Assembly (NCBI RefSeq): GCF_910592395.1 | Contig: NC_088315.1 | Location: 6,140,501-6,204,500, forward strand | Direction of reading: 5' to 3' | Length of the DNA stretch: 64,000 bases | From: Lineus longissimus | Lineage: Eukaryota; Nemertea; Pilidiophora; Heteronemertea; Lineidae | Shown: positions 35,201 to 46,429 of the stretch, one piece after another | How the letters are laid out: each line of letters begins with the position of its first letter | Position numbering within the stretch: the stretch's first letter is position 1 | Notes under the pieces: generated by a model | What the model was told of the DNA's origin: nothing | Databases searched by the model: none | Seen by the model: the letters and a program-made list of their open reading frames with translations, nothing else | Position numbers and translations under genes: made by a program

Positions 35201-36511
35201 CCTCTGCTGGTATCTCAGCATTTTGCCAGTCGTCACCTTCTTCAACCATAACAGCTATCAAAGTTCCAATCTTGACATCTTTTGAGTTTTCTGGTTTCTG
35301 AAAATGAGAGCATCGATTAGTTTGTAAACAAATCACAAACATATCCTGATACTGAGTAGCAGGAGAGGTTGGGTCATTACAGCATTGCACTTAGAGACTC
35401 TGAAGGGAGCTCTCCGACTGTTTGTCAGTTTATGTTTACCGAAGTCCTTATCCATTAACAGCAGTCTGGTATAACAGTTCAAATTGTCTACTTCACAGAA
35501 AGCACTGATAAAATACCATGAGTGTATAGCATGAATCCTTGCTTATGTTCTATTTGCTTATTTTCAACTCCACAACTCCTCAGGTAACAAAAGACAATGG
35601 TGAATGCATGAATGGTCCTAACTACCATAGTCAGTGTGTCACTGGTAGTGACCCCCCACCCCCTCCTTCGCTGGGCAAAAGATTTCGATTGGCAACTTGA
35701 TCATCACATTCCTATCTTAGTATAGTAGTAATCTAGTAGCACAGTAGCCTTACCAAAATCTTTGCCAAAGTACCTTCATCATCAAGTTCAAACGCTACCA
35801 CCGCCTTGTCTGTTTGAATCTCACACAGGATATCACCAGGTGCTATTGGGTCGCCTTCCTTTTTGTAATATTTCAAGATGGTCCCTTCTTCCATGGTTGG
35901 CGATAACGAAGGCATCTTGATGCCGATTGCATCTGAAAATGTACAGATACTGTGAAAAAATGGTTACAGAATGGTAAAAATCACTTTGGGACCATTAAAT
36001 TTGTTTTTTTAAGAAAAAACTAACTTCAATGAATACGCCAAAGTAGTTTTTCATGTTTTTGCACCAACAGCAGCCGGCCACGCCCCCACAGCCATGGCAT
36101 ACAGCTCAGCTTATCACTATCAGACTAATTTGACAGTACTAAATCTATCCGAAAGTGTTAAAAAACATGTTCAAGAATATCTGTGTACAATTTGATGATT
36201 TAGAGTAGAGGGTGGAAAGTTGTCGACAGATGACAGCCCTCTTTCACATGACATTGACCAATGTCACACACACAGTACACATTGATTGAAAATGTACACG
36301 AGAAGAGAATGAGCACATAGATAATCTCTGCACAACTTTCCTCTCATTTTGCAATGATGTCCCAACGGATCTTACCAAAGAGTGTGGGTGATGTATGAAG
36401 ATGTGTAGTTTTATCATTGTAAAGTTTGTTTAGACGATTAGCACCAAGGAATCTGGTAGACCATCTGATTTTTGATGCAATTTTTGGAAAAAACTGCAAC
36501 CGGTTCGCCAT
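32238..36511 (-). CDS. PDHX: Pyruvate dehydrogenase E3-binding protein (PDHX), 8 exons
   Basis: Exons: 36511-36376, 35932-35754, 35297-35083, 34550-34452, 34292-34058, 33671-33534, 33141-32918, 32517-32238. They join to 1506 nt, 501 residues. Residues 1-45 are basic and hydroxylated, a likely mitochondrial presequence. One lipoyl domain follows, with [12 protein letters not shown] (52-63) and the lipoylation motif EIQTDKAVV (Lys88). Next come an Ala/Pro linker, a peripheral subunit-binding domain (about 178-216, [11 protein letters not shown] ... GDVLKFV) and the acyltransferase-like core (about 270-501). Where catalytic E2 chains have a DHR motif with an active-site His, this protein has DARIVDD, as in PDHX. 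It should therefore bind E3 (dihydrolipoamide dehydrogenase) in the matrix complex and not transfer acetyl groups itself. The start ATG has the context AAGATGGCG and lies 10 bp from a transposon end. Confidence 0.96.
34802..35060. mobile_element. MITE-like element in PDHX intron 3
   Basis: The terminal 20 bp ATATGTGACCCCGCACATCA is perfectly inverted at 35041-35060. Pairing resumes inward with GGGATTAAGTCGCATT against AATGCGACTTAATCCC. It is 259 bp and non-coding. Confidence 0.8.
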
Positions 36512-37512
36512 CTTGGATCCGCGATTTATTACATCCTCGATGTACACTTTGAGGGATGGCGGAGTTCTTCTAGTAATAACACTACAGGTGACGCCACCAT
36601 TAGTTCATGAGTTCCTATAACGCGGGAAATACGAATTCGCACACGTGGCCTTGGTTACCAGTAGTTTTTAAAAATGGGATGACGCGTCGTCGAGTCATCG
36701 AGTCGAATACCACAAGCCTCTCATGAACTGTGACAGAGACAGTAGGTCGAGTGAGGTGAGCCAATGATAGTCACCATCGTCGACGCTTGGAGAATGGAAG
36801 AGGCTAGAGAAGCAGGTCCAGGACAGATTGCCGCGAAAATTTATAAATAGTTTGGGAAGCTGGCTTGACATCCTGACAAATCCGGCCATCGATCACTCGA
36901 TATGTGGCCTCGATATGTTTACTCCCTCAATCAGAAAGATGCGTAAGGAGTAGGCCCTGTTTGCAAGAGGATGCTGCAAGAGGATGTTATAAGTTTCCCG
37001 AACTATTTATAAATTTTCGCGGCAATCTGTCCTGGACCTGCTTCTCTAGTCTCTTCCGTCAAGTATTGGCAACGCCATCATGTGACGTCAGTGAAGAACC
37101 TCTATTGCCAGGGTATTGAACTAACCCATTCGTAGAACTCCGACATCCCTTGAAGTGTACATCGAGGTTGTAACAAATCGCAATCTTCTAAGTCTTGAGC
37201 AAAGCAGATGTCAGTAAATCCCAAATTGCTGCCTGTTTCAGTTAATAATAATGTCTAACAAGTCAAAATTACAATTCTAATTGATTTTTTTAGCAAAAAG
37301 TTGATTTGTGAATTCCACCCAATTCGTTACATAATGACAAACTCAAACTGATAAGAGTATAGTTGCGCAAGACTGTGCACTACCGGAAGTGCATGCCTGT
37401 CAGAAGAAATTTCCAGATTCTGTTGGCTTTTTGTTGTTTATTAACTGATTGTTGCAAAAAAAGCGCGTTTTCCCATCATAACGGATAGGATAAAAGAACA
37501 ATTGCAATTGTC
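36512..37512. promoter_or_regulatory. Divergent promoter interval of PDHX and FKBP
   Basis: The two start codons are 1001 bp apart and point away from each other. Only about 9 bp next to PDHX and 330 bp next to FKBP are not transposon. No clear TATA box is placed for either gene. Confidence 0.45.
36521..37181. mobile_element. Long-TIR DNA transposon between PDHX and FKBP starts
   Basis: Starts GCGATTTATTACATCCTCGA and ends (as reverse complement) GCGATTTGTTACAACCTCGA, continuing with TGTACACTT(C/T)(A/G)AGGGAT and GGAGTTCT. A second inverted pair lies inside, around 36800-36860 and 36995-37060 (TTTATAAATTTTCGCGGCAA). The left arm continues with GTGACGCCACCATTAGTTC, shared with the 62038-62944 element. 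It is non-autonomous and fills most of the PDHX-FKBP divergent promoter interval. Confidence 0.75.
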
Positions 37513-40500
37513 ATGTCTGACAGCGAAAAACCTATGGAGATGAAGAAAGGAAGAAGTGATCAGACAGTTCTGTTAGATTGTACTCTAGACCAGGATGGTG
37601 GTGTTTTGAAAGAAATCGTCACACCTGGTGTTGGAGAGGATACTCCCCTTGCCGGTGACAAAGTCAAGGTTCATTATATTGGTTCCTTGACAAATGGCAC
37701 CAAGTTTGACTCCAGTCGTGATCGGGACGAGTTCTTCGAGTTTACGATTGGAAAAGGTACTGAACTACACACTATTTTTCAGAGCTTGTTTCGGGCAAAA
37801 GTGAAAGTGAAGATAAAACCCATCATTATTGTGAAGAAAACTAGAGAGATCGTTGACTCAGTTGGAGAGATCTTTCCCTTGGCGGTCTTCATGAATGGCA
37901 CAGTTAAAGAAATTTACATCTCAATGTCATGTAAATTATGAAATACATTGTGTTATTTGCATTGACTCATCCTTACTCTTGGTTGTACTATTATTTCAGG
38001 TGAAGTGATCAAAGCATGGGACCTTGGTGTTGCTACAATGAAGAAGGGGGAGAAGGCGATCCTGACTTGTCGACCAGAGTATGCCTATGGCGAGGCTGGT
38101 GCTGGGGCGGACATACCACCAAATTCTACCTTGCTATTTGAGGTGGAGCTTTTTGACTGGAAAGGTAACTTGATCACTGACGTACCCTTCCATTTTCCCT
38201 AAAAGATTCAGAAACACGTAAGAAAGTAGTCAGGTTTTCAAGCTCCTTACTCCGCGACACTTTTGTCATTGATACATTCAGTGGTTTTGATAGAGTCATC
38301 ATCGGTTGTCAATAAGAATATAAGATTTTGTTAACACAAGCAATCCTGTTCAAAGCAAAATAAGTTCCTGATCATGCGATTTGTTGTAATTGCCTGTTTA
38401 TTGCATGTGTTTTCCAGGGGAAGACATCTCGCCCAAGAAACACCCTGGAACAATCATTCGTCGTATTCTCACCCAGGGTGAAGGGTTTAAGACTCCAGCT
38501 GAAGGAAACACAGTAGATGGTTAGTTTGCATTTGCTTTTCAATATCATTTTAGGAATTACTGAGCACGAAGAAAATTCCGAGTCCATTTCAGTCCACTTG
38601 CGCAGCACATCTTATTGCTATAGTGTCATGTGTCGTGTTCATGATCTTTTTGCCGACATTAAGTCTGTTAAATTGGTCTTGCATATGGGATGGATATCAC
38701 TGAGCAGACTGGATAATTATTCCAGCTGGATCATTTGAACTCATTTGCAATTTTATTTTACCTTCCTCTTATCTTCAGTTCACCTTATTGGAACATACAA
38801 AGGAAGGGTTTTTGAAGATCGTGAAGTTCAGTTTACTGTGGGTGAAGCTTCAGAGGAGAATGTTATTGAAGGAATCGATCATGGGATCCGCAAGTTCAAG
38901 AAGGGGGAAAAGTCCCGGCTGCAGATTAAATCAAGTCTGGCTTATGGTTCAGCAGGGAATGGGGAGTTTGATATCCCAGCAGATGCTGACCTGACCTATG
39001 AAGTGGAATTAAAGAATCTAGAAAAGGTAGTACTGACCTTTATTTGGGTGGCATTGGGTGGATTTTGAAAGGATAATATGATTTTTCTTATTGCTAATTA
39101 TCCCTTTTTGTGTTTTAAAATGAACAACATACTGGAACATACAAATAAAACTCTCAATACTTCTTTGAACCAAGGGCATAAAGAGCACCCTTTGCTTTTT
39201 GCGGAAAACTTCTAGCTTCTGTCATCTGACATTTAAGGCCTCTCAGCTTAATTTTGTTGCAAAAATCAAACATTTGTTCAACTCCTGTTTCAGACTCTGA
39301 AAGAATCTTGGGAAATGAATGATGAAGAAAAATTAGACCAATCAGAGATGGTGAAAACAAAGGGCACTAATTACTTCAAGGTGAGTAAGACTTTTCACTT
39401 TTCCTCAAAGGGTTCATTGAGCCTGTTCTGATGGTTCTTTGTGTAATGATTGTTCTACTTTTGGGTGCAAAATCTCATTAAGTACTGCAAAAATCACCTT
39501 AACACTTGTTCACACCTTTTGTCTTTCAGGCAGGCAAATATAAACTGGCAGTGAAACAATATAAGAAAATCACGGACTACTTGGAGCAGAGTGTCAAAGA
39601 CATGGACAATATGCAAAAGGACAAGGGGAATGCCTTGCTTGTTGCAGCGTACCTCAATATGGCCATGTGTCATCTGAAGGACGAGATTTATCATGAAGTT
39701 GCGACAAATTGCGACAAAGCTCTTGAGTTGGATGAAAATAACGTGAAAGGGTTGTTCAGGAGGGGACAGGTAGGTTTGACTTGGACTCTTCTGTGTTAAG
39801 ATACAAGCAACGTAAAGTTATTTTTTGTTATTGTTATTGAATCTAGAAAGTCGATACATGTACATGTACTTGGTAATCTGAAAAGTTAATATCTTGCAGG
39901 CAGCTGGTTGTAAAATTTACTGTCCTGTTCATTCGTTAAAGGGAACTGGAACCGCCGAGCGATTTATTCAACTTTTCGACTTTCACCGCCCGAGAAAGTC
40001 AAACTTCCAACTTCCTATTCGAGTTCAGATTTGTAGCTCCGCCCCCAGTGCCCGAGCATGCGCAGTTCAATTTGTTACTATTGAGAATCATGTGAGAATC
40101 ACGTGAGTCATGCGATCTTTCATTCATGAGTTTTCGTAGTAAATTCCATAGTAGTGACGTCACTCAATGATTGACAGCTAGGCGCCATGTTTCATTCATG
40201 CCTCGTTCTGATCACCCGATACGCGGGAAATGAAAACGAGGTCATACAAACTGGCTTGGCGGTTTCAGTTCCCTTTAATAGTTTGATTTGGAGTTTTACC
40301 CAAATCTGGTGTCTTCAATTTATGTCTGTCTGTGTTGTGTGTTTACAGGCTAGATTTGCAATGAAAGATTACGATGGTGCAGAGCGGGACTATGCAAAGG
40401 CGATAAGTTTTGACCCTGAAAACAAGGTCGTCAAAAAACAGCTAATGATCACTCGGCAGAAGCTTAAGGATTTCAAGGAAAACGAGAAGAAGAAATATTT

Positions 40501-41491
40501 TGGGATGTTTTCAAAGTTTGCTGAGATGGATTCTAAGGAAAAGGGAAAGAATATGCCATACCATGTCAAGGTGAGCAGTGGCTATTCTGAAATTAGTAAT
40601 GCCAAGCTGAATCGCTTTTTCCCCCAGCCTTGTTCCATTTCCAGCTAAACAATATTCAATATGTGTTCTAAACCCAAGTCTTAAATGGATTGGATTCTGA
40701 GTTAGTGAATGCCGTCCGGCTGATGTTGTGGTTTGGGGATGAGTGGCATCTGAATCACGAGCTCTGACCCAAAGAATTATCGTTTTTCTCCTGTTCTTTT
40801 AGAGTGATGAAAAAGACAAACAGGCCGACGTCATGGAAAATGTGGAGGAATGGGAAAACAAGATGGCTGATGGTATGATGTCTTTGGAACAGGAGGCGGA
40901 AGCATTCGGGGAAGAAGTGAAACCGAAAACGGAGGCTCAGAATGATGAAACAACTAACGGAGATGTAACTGAGGATGGTAAGTGTAAAAAAGCATCTCGA
41001 AAAGAAGCATTAGTTTTGAAAGGCATGGTAAAAAACCTTAGATGAGTGGTGCTACTTTCTAAAAGGGTTGCTTGCCAGCAATGCAAATAATCCACAAAAG
41101 TCTTATTTTTTATGGGCCATGAAAATGCTGACCCCCTCCTTCAATGATACATACATGTACTGGTTTAGCTGGACCCAACATGGCCCCTGTTGTGATAGAA
41201 ACCCATAACCATACATCTTATAAGGATAGTGTTTGTGGAGAGAGATTCCAGGAGTTCAATTGAAATTTCTATTCATCACAGATTTGTCTCAGGAGGACAA
41301 AATCAGAAGAACCAATGACCGGGATGAGAAAATATTACTTTAATTGAAAATGCATCAGTGCATAGCAAGATGTCAAATATTTGATGGTCTTTGGACACCC
41401 TCCTGAAACAGCACCAGGAATATACTCAGAAAATATGAATGGTGATAATATTGGTGTATTTCCTTTTTCAGGGGAGGTGATTGATCACTGA
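37513..41491 (+). CDS. FKBP4: FKBP4/FKBP5-type peptidyl-prolyl isomerase, 9 exons
   Basis: Exons: 37513-37756, 38000-38164, 38418-38519, 38779-39026, 39294-39380, 39530-39769, 40349-40570, 40803-40977, 41472-41491. They join to 1503 nt, 500 residues. FK1 (about 30-136) keeps the FKBP pocket: [31 protein letters not shown] and FEVELF. It is therefore probably an active, FK506-binding prolyl isomerase. FK2 (about 150-253) is diverged, with IEGIDHG where the pocket Trp would be, and is probably inactive. Three TPR repeats follow (about 265-400), with [25 protein letters not shown] and KGLFRRGQA carrying the usual Hsp90-clamp Lys, Asn and Arg. The tail is acidic and ends GEVIDH. Cytosolic Hsp90 co-chaperone is the family role. 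FKBP4 and FKBP5 are vertebrate duplicates, so the symbol is approximate. Intron 6 holds a TTAA-flanked transposon. Confidence 0.95.
39936..40278. mobile_element. TTAA-flanked MITE in FKBP intron 6
   Basis: Ends TTAAAGGGAACTGGAACCGCC and GGCGGTTTCAGTTCCCTTTAA are near-perfect inverted repeats. TTAA occurs at both outer edges, the target duplication used by piggyBac-type transposases. It is 343 bp and non-coding. Confidence 0.75.
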
Positions 41492-42140
41492 GGTGTGTGC
41501 GTGATTGGAGCAGTTTGATTTGACCAGCTGCTCGAAAATGTCGGAGGGTGGCATCAGGGAGCCAGAAAGATTATGCATATCTCAGATGAAATTGAAGCAT
41601 TTATTTACTACATCTCATCTTCAAAGTCGCAACAGTTATTATTGTCCACGATGGCCTCATGGTTGAGCCTTTGCCGTATGAATGGAAAGGCATTTCTTTC
41701 AAAAATTGACTTTGTGCTGATGATGTCATGGACACATCTTACGTTTTCATTGTAATAATCAGATGGCATTAAATATTCACAGAACAAAAATGTGATGATT
41801 AAATTGATCAATTTCTTCAAATGATTAAAACCATCACTTGGAACATGGAACATGGGTAAACTGCAGACGCCTACAGTTCGTGGAAAAGCAGTCAATAAGG
41901 AGTCGTGGCAGATCATCTTTTTATCAAAAGAGGGAGTCTTGGTTTCACAGCATTCACACGACTCCCTTTCTAAACATGTAGTCTTCATGTATTTATGTGC
42001 TAATGTGTGGACTGTGTATAATTATTATAATCGAGGACCTTTAATGTAGTTTCATTCCAGTGGACTATGCCTTTTCATTTTTACTGGCGATGCACTGTTG
42101 TGTATCAAGCATTTAAGTGTTTGTTAAGAAAATATATGAA

Positions 42141-42146
42141 AATAAA
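42141..42146 (+). terminator. Candidate poly(A) signal of the FKBP gene
   Basis: AATAAA lies 650 bp after the FKBP stop codon and is followed by T- and GT-rich sequence (about 42165-42185), as expected for a downstream element. The 3' UTR would then be about 41492-42160. Confidence 0.5.
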
Positions 42147-43049
42147 GTGGATGTCACTGGGTAACTAACTTGTTGTTTGTTCAGTGTATGCTCCCTAACC
42201 TTGATTGGTTTGCTCAGCCAAAGTAAGAGTCACATGGCTAATAAAACCAAATGGCACTTTACCATAGTGGCATGCAAATGCACATTCCGCCTTGGAGGAG
42301 AAACACTCACAGTGGAAGAACACTAAGTGCAGAGCGGACATTTAAGAAGAGTGGTTTGCCACTGCCACTATTACAGATATATCCATGCTGGAGCTGGATA
42401 TATCTGTTTCTTGGTTATCAATTGAAGGCATTCGCCTATTTGCCTTGACGTTTAGAAGTGCGAATCCACTACTGGCTACTCCCCTCATGGGGCCTTTTTG
42501 TTGCCCTCACATAGATCGACACTAGATACAACGGACCGCAGCTGACAGATGGCCTGGGACCTGCTCCTTGTTGGACAGACAAGTTAACATTCAGACCATC
42601 GCGGTTCCATGCCTTGGTATGGACTAGGTGGTCAGTGTTCTAGGTTGTGCTGGGGTGAGTTGAGGTCATCACAAGTAAGTCTACTCGACCTTTCCAACAC
42701 CACATGAAATGCTATATCTTTTCCTTTGGGGAGGAGGGGGGATGATATTGTGCCTACTACATTGCCAAGTTATTCCAGATTTAGGCCAATTTAGTAGGCC
42801 ATTCCTCAACTGTTGTCAATAGCAAAATGGGAATGATGGTCCAGTCTGCAATTTCATCCTTGCCTACATATACCGGTGAAGTGTGCCAGTTGTCCAATCG
42901 AATGTTCGGATTTTACTACAGGAGAGGATCATTGGACTTGACACTTCACACCTGCTCTGAGGGCAATGCACTTTGCTGTTTTTGGCTCGCAAGCCTACCA
43001 ACTCCTGACAAGGACGGCCTTGCACAAACCTTTTTCGCACCGTACCCTT

Positions 43050-43150
43050 CATCCTGAGGAAATCAGGGGTTAATGTTTCTCCAGCCCTGCACAGGGGTTT
43101 GTGTGCAGGGCCATAGAAGCGAACATTAACCTTGGATTTCCTCGGGATGC
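43050..43150. mobile_element. Hairpin element
   Basis: CATCCTGAGGAAATCAGGGG, then TTAATGTT and GCCCTGCACA are mirrored by TGTGCAGGGC, AACATTAACC and GGATTTCCTCGGGATG. It is an imperfect hairpin over about 100 bp. Confidence 0.65.
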
Positions 43151-46100
43151 ATACCCTTGGACAGGCTGGACTTCGGTCACTCTGTTCGGCAAAACAACTT
43201 CATAAACATTGCCTGTAGAAGATACGCTAGCTAGTGCTGTTTCCTGTTACCAGGACATTGACGTCTTGACCATAAACATTGCCTGCGACAACACGCTCAT
43301 TCAAAAGGCCAGGTGGCCGAAGACTCAAGTCAAAGAACCGTTTACAGCGCGGGATCATTTGACTACCACAGCTACAGCAATAAGTTCATTATTAGAATGC
43401 AGACTTACCTAGGTCTATCATGAAACCTGTCAGTAGATCTCAGATGAGCTGCTCGTTCAGTGCTCAAGTGTTTTTCTGATAGATATCTGGCCTATGGTAC
43501 TTGCTCGGCTGACCTGCAATAGTGTGCATCACACAGCCCTGGGCAGCCTTTCTCACAGCCGACTGGCCAAGTGGACACTCCTAAGGATAATCTAGTGTTA
43601 TGCAACACCACAATCTTAAGGAAAATGTGATCTGGTCACATTTCCCCAGAGTTCAACCAAGTACCTTTGGTGAGAATGATATGAAACACTTTACAAACTG
43701 AACATTACTACTTGTTCATTCATACAACATAATGGAGAATCTCATTATCGACGGAGTCCTGCCCAGTCTTACACTGACCAGGACCCTCTTTGACCACTAG
43801 CTGTAAGTCTGAGCGATTAGTCAATAGCAGCTCCTTTGAATGAGGTTGTAACACCCTGATCACCAAGCTCTGGGGCTCTGTGATGGAACTCTCCTTTTTT
43901 CCCAAAACAGACCGACTGTCTAGCGCGCATCTCAAAATTCTTAACGCAGTAGAAGAAGAATGAGCTTGGTGTCGGGACTGACCCACTATAGAGGTGAAGA
44001 GAAAGTGTCACAAAAATAGACAAATACTGACTTGTGAATGAATTCACTTTTATTGCATGCTCAAAGGTAATGGATGGAATGTGCACCATAAGACAATATC
44101 AAAATACATCAGGAATGACTTCATGTTTGCCTTATATGAATTGTAATACAAAATCTAGAAATACTCTGTTGGAGACCAAAAAATATGATGGTAATGGATG
44201 GTGCAGTTGAACATTTGTCTGTCCATTGCTTGTGATTATGGACTCTTCTCTTTGAAATACAGAGATAACTTTATTGTACATGTTGGAATCTATCTCAAAG
44301 AATACACAGTTAATTAAGTAGACAACTTACTTTTCGATCATGTTTGCACAAAATCTGTCATATATCACCACAAATTTCAGTGATTCTGGTTTTGAATACA
44401 AGTAATATTATCACACATTTTCAGGGATTCAATGTTTGAAGACAAGTATAAATATGATTGTTGCATCCTTATTTACAAGTATCTATACAACAGGTGTATG
44501 ATACAGTGAAAACATGCAATAGGCTTTCATCTTGATGACCAAAGTCCGTCATAGCGGACAACAGATATGAAGGTTGTACGACAGACTGGTCACTGGGTTG
44601 TAGATTAAAAGTATTTTTGTTCAATCATCACATTTCATGGATATAACATATATCCACTTGTTGCTTAACAAGCACTTTCATTTCATAGAATTTTGAAAAA
44701 TCACAACTTGGTCTCCATTGATTTTATGAATTATTCAGCGAAATTATAGCAGAGGTGCACAAAGAACCCAAGTATAAAAGTTATACGTACATGTACAGCT
44801 TGGAATGCAAGGCCATATAATGCCTGGAGTATAATCCATTTAAAATTATATAAATGTAGAATAAACATAGAAATAATACTTTATAAAGACACCTGGAATG
44901 GCAGCAGTTTTTGAAGGAAGAAAGTCATGTTAAGGTACAGTATCACAGCTAGGCTGGTGAAAAGCACTGAAAAATCTTTACTAAAGCCTTACAGTATTGA
45001 ATCATTGCTTCCATCTCAGGATTGGCTACCAACAGAGAACAAGTCTCTTCCTCTATTGAAATTTTCTCAAGTAAGGACATTTTTGCATGAAAAACTAACA
45101 CACCTAATGCCGTAATTGTCCTTTTAATAAAACTACATTTGGTTGCTTCAGTTTTCAGCTGTTGAAAAGAGCTTTGTTTCTGTTTCACCACAAGGAGACA
45201 ATCATTTGCATCGTTTGAAGGGATAGACAACTACCAATGAACATTAGTTGATATCATTTCAAGTTGAGACGGAATTTACTTCGGAAGCTTTGGATCACAG
45301 CATATGAGTATTGAAAGACAGGATAGAGTTTTAACAACAACCATTGGTGCCTCAAAGAAACAATAACGATACAATTTTATGATTGTAATGCATATTATCA
45401 ACAGTTTCAGATATTTCATAGAGGGTTTAAGGTTCGGTTCGAATAAGTCAGTTTCCTTAACAGATTTAGTTCTTGAATCAGTCCAGCTTGTTCTACATAG
45501 TCACTCATATGTGCACATGTAATATATCTGAATGGAAGTAGTACCATTTTTAAAGATTTCCAATGTTTACATGGCAAAACATGATCAATGTTAACATACA
45601 ACAAACATCAATATGGAATTTATACAGTTCATGGTCTACAAATTTTATTCATCTATGCTTTTCGGTTGGAGACACCACAAGCAAAAAGCATCGGGAGTAG
45701 ATTCTGTGAGAAAACTTCCAACTCGATTCCCAGTTTTTCACCTAGGTGACCTAATACCTCTCTCACACTCTAGAACCCTTTGTGAACTCAACTAATCCCA
45801 GTGGAAGATTTTACAGGTACCATACAAGCAAGATTGCAGCAGCTAATCATATATATAACATATTTCTACCTCATTACATAATACATTCGATCACTACGAC
45901 TACTATTAGTTTAACATGATACGGTCCCGATCTAAAACAATAATCATAATGGGCTTCGCCACATACCGGTACATAAAATGTGCAAATAATTAATTGGGAT
46001 ATTTAACCAAATACCTGTATCCCACATGAAACTGACTTGGGAAATTACACAATTTTTTTCCAAAATATGCTAAAGGCTATTTTCAACATATCGTTACATC

Positions 46101-46429
46101 AATCATACATATAATCTTTTAGCAAATACTGCGATCAAATTACATGTATACTATTACAGGAAATGAAGATGTAATTTTCATAAGATTTCCTCTCAGATCC
46201 ACGGACCATTTTATCAATAGGGCAATTATGGATTTAGCACATTTTGGAATCAAACTTTTACTCCAGTTATTATTGAACGGTCCCAAACTATACATACTGC
46301 ACATTGTTTAACACAATTAGGATGAGGACGATCAGAACTTTATTTGAACCATTTATCTGCCGTTGACAGTCGGGTTAAGCTAAACAGATCACAGCCAAAC
46401 AAGGAAGCTGATCACACTCTCTTCTAGCC

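Larger units (their letters stand above)
41492..46429. other. Intergenic between FKBP and gelsolin-like gene 3' ends
   Basis: Convergent 3' flanks. The FKBP 3' UTR probably occupies the first 650 bp and the gelsolin-like 3' UTR the last part; minus-strand AATAAA occurs at several places including about 45646 and 44270. One hairpin element (43050-43150) is present. No gene was recognised. Confidence 0.5.

Noticed and set aside
36695-37119. Matching open frames on both strands sharing FINFRGNLSWTCFSSLF
   Set aside because: The match is the internal inverted repeat of the transposon read in both directions, not a protein family.
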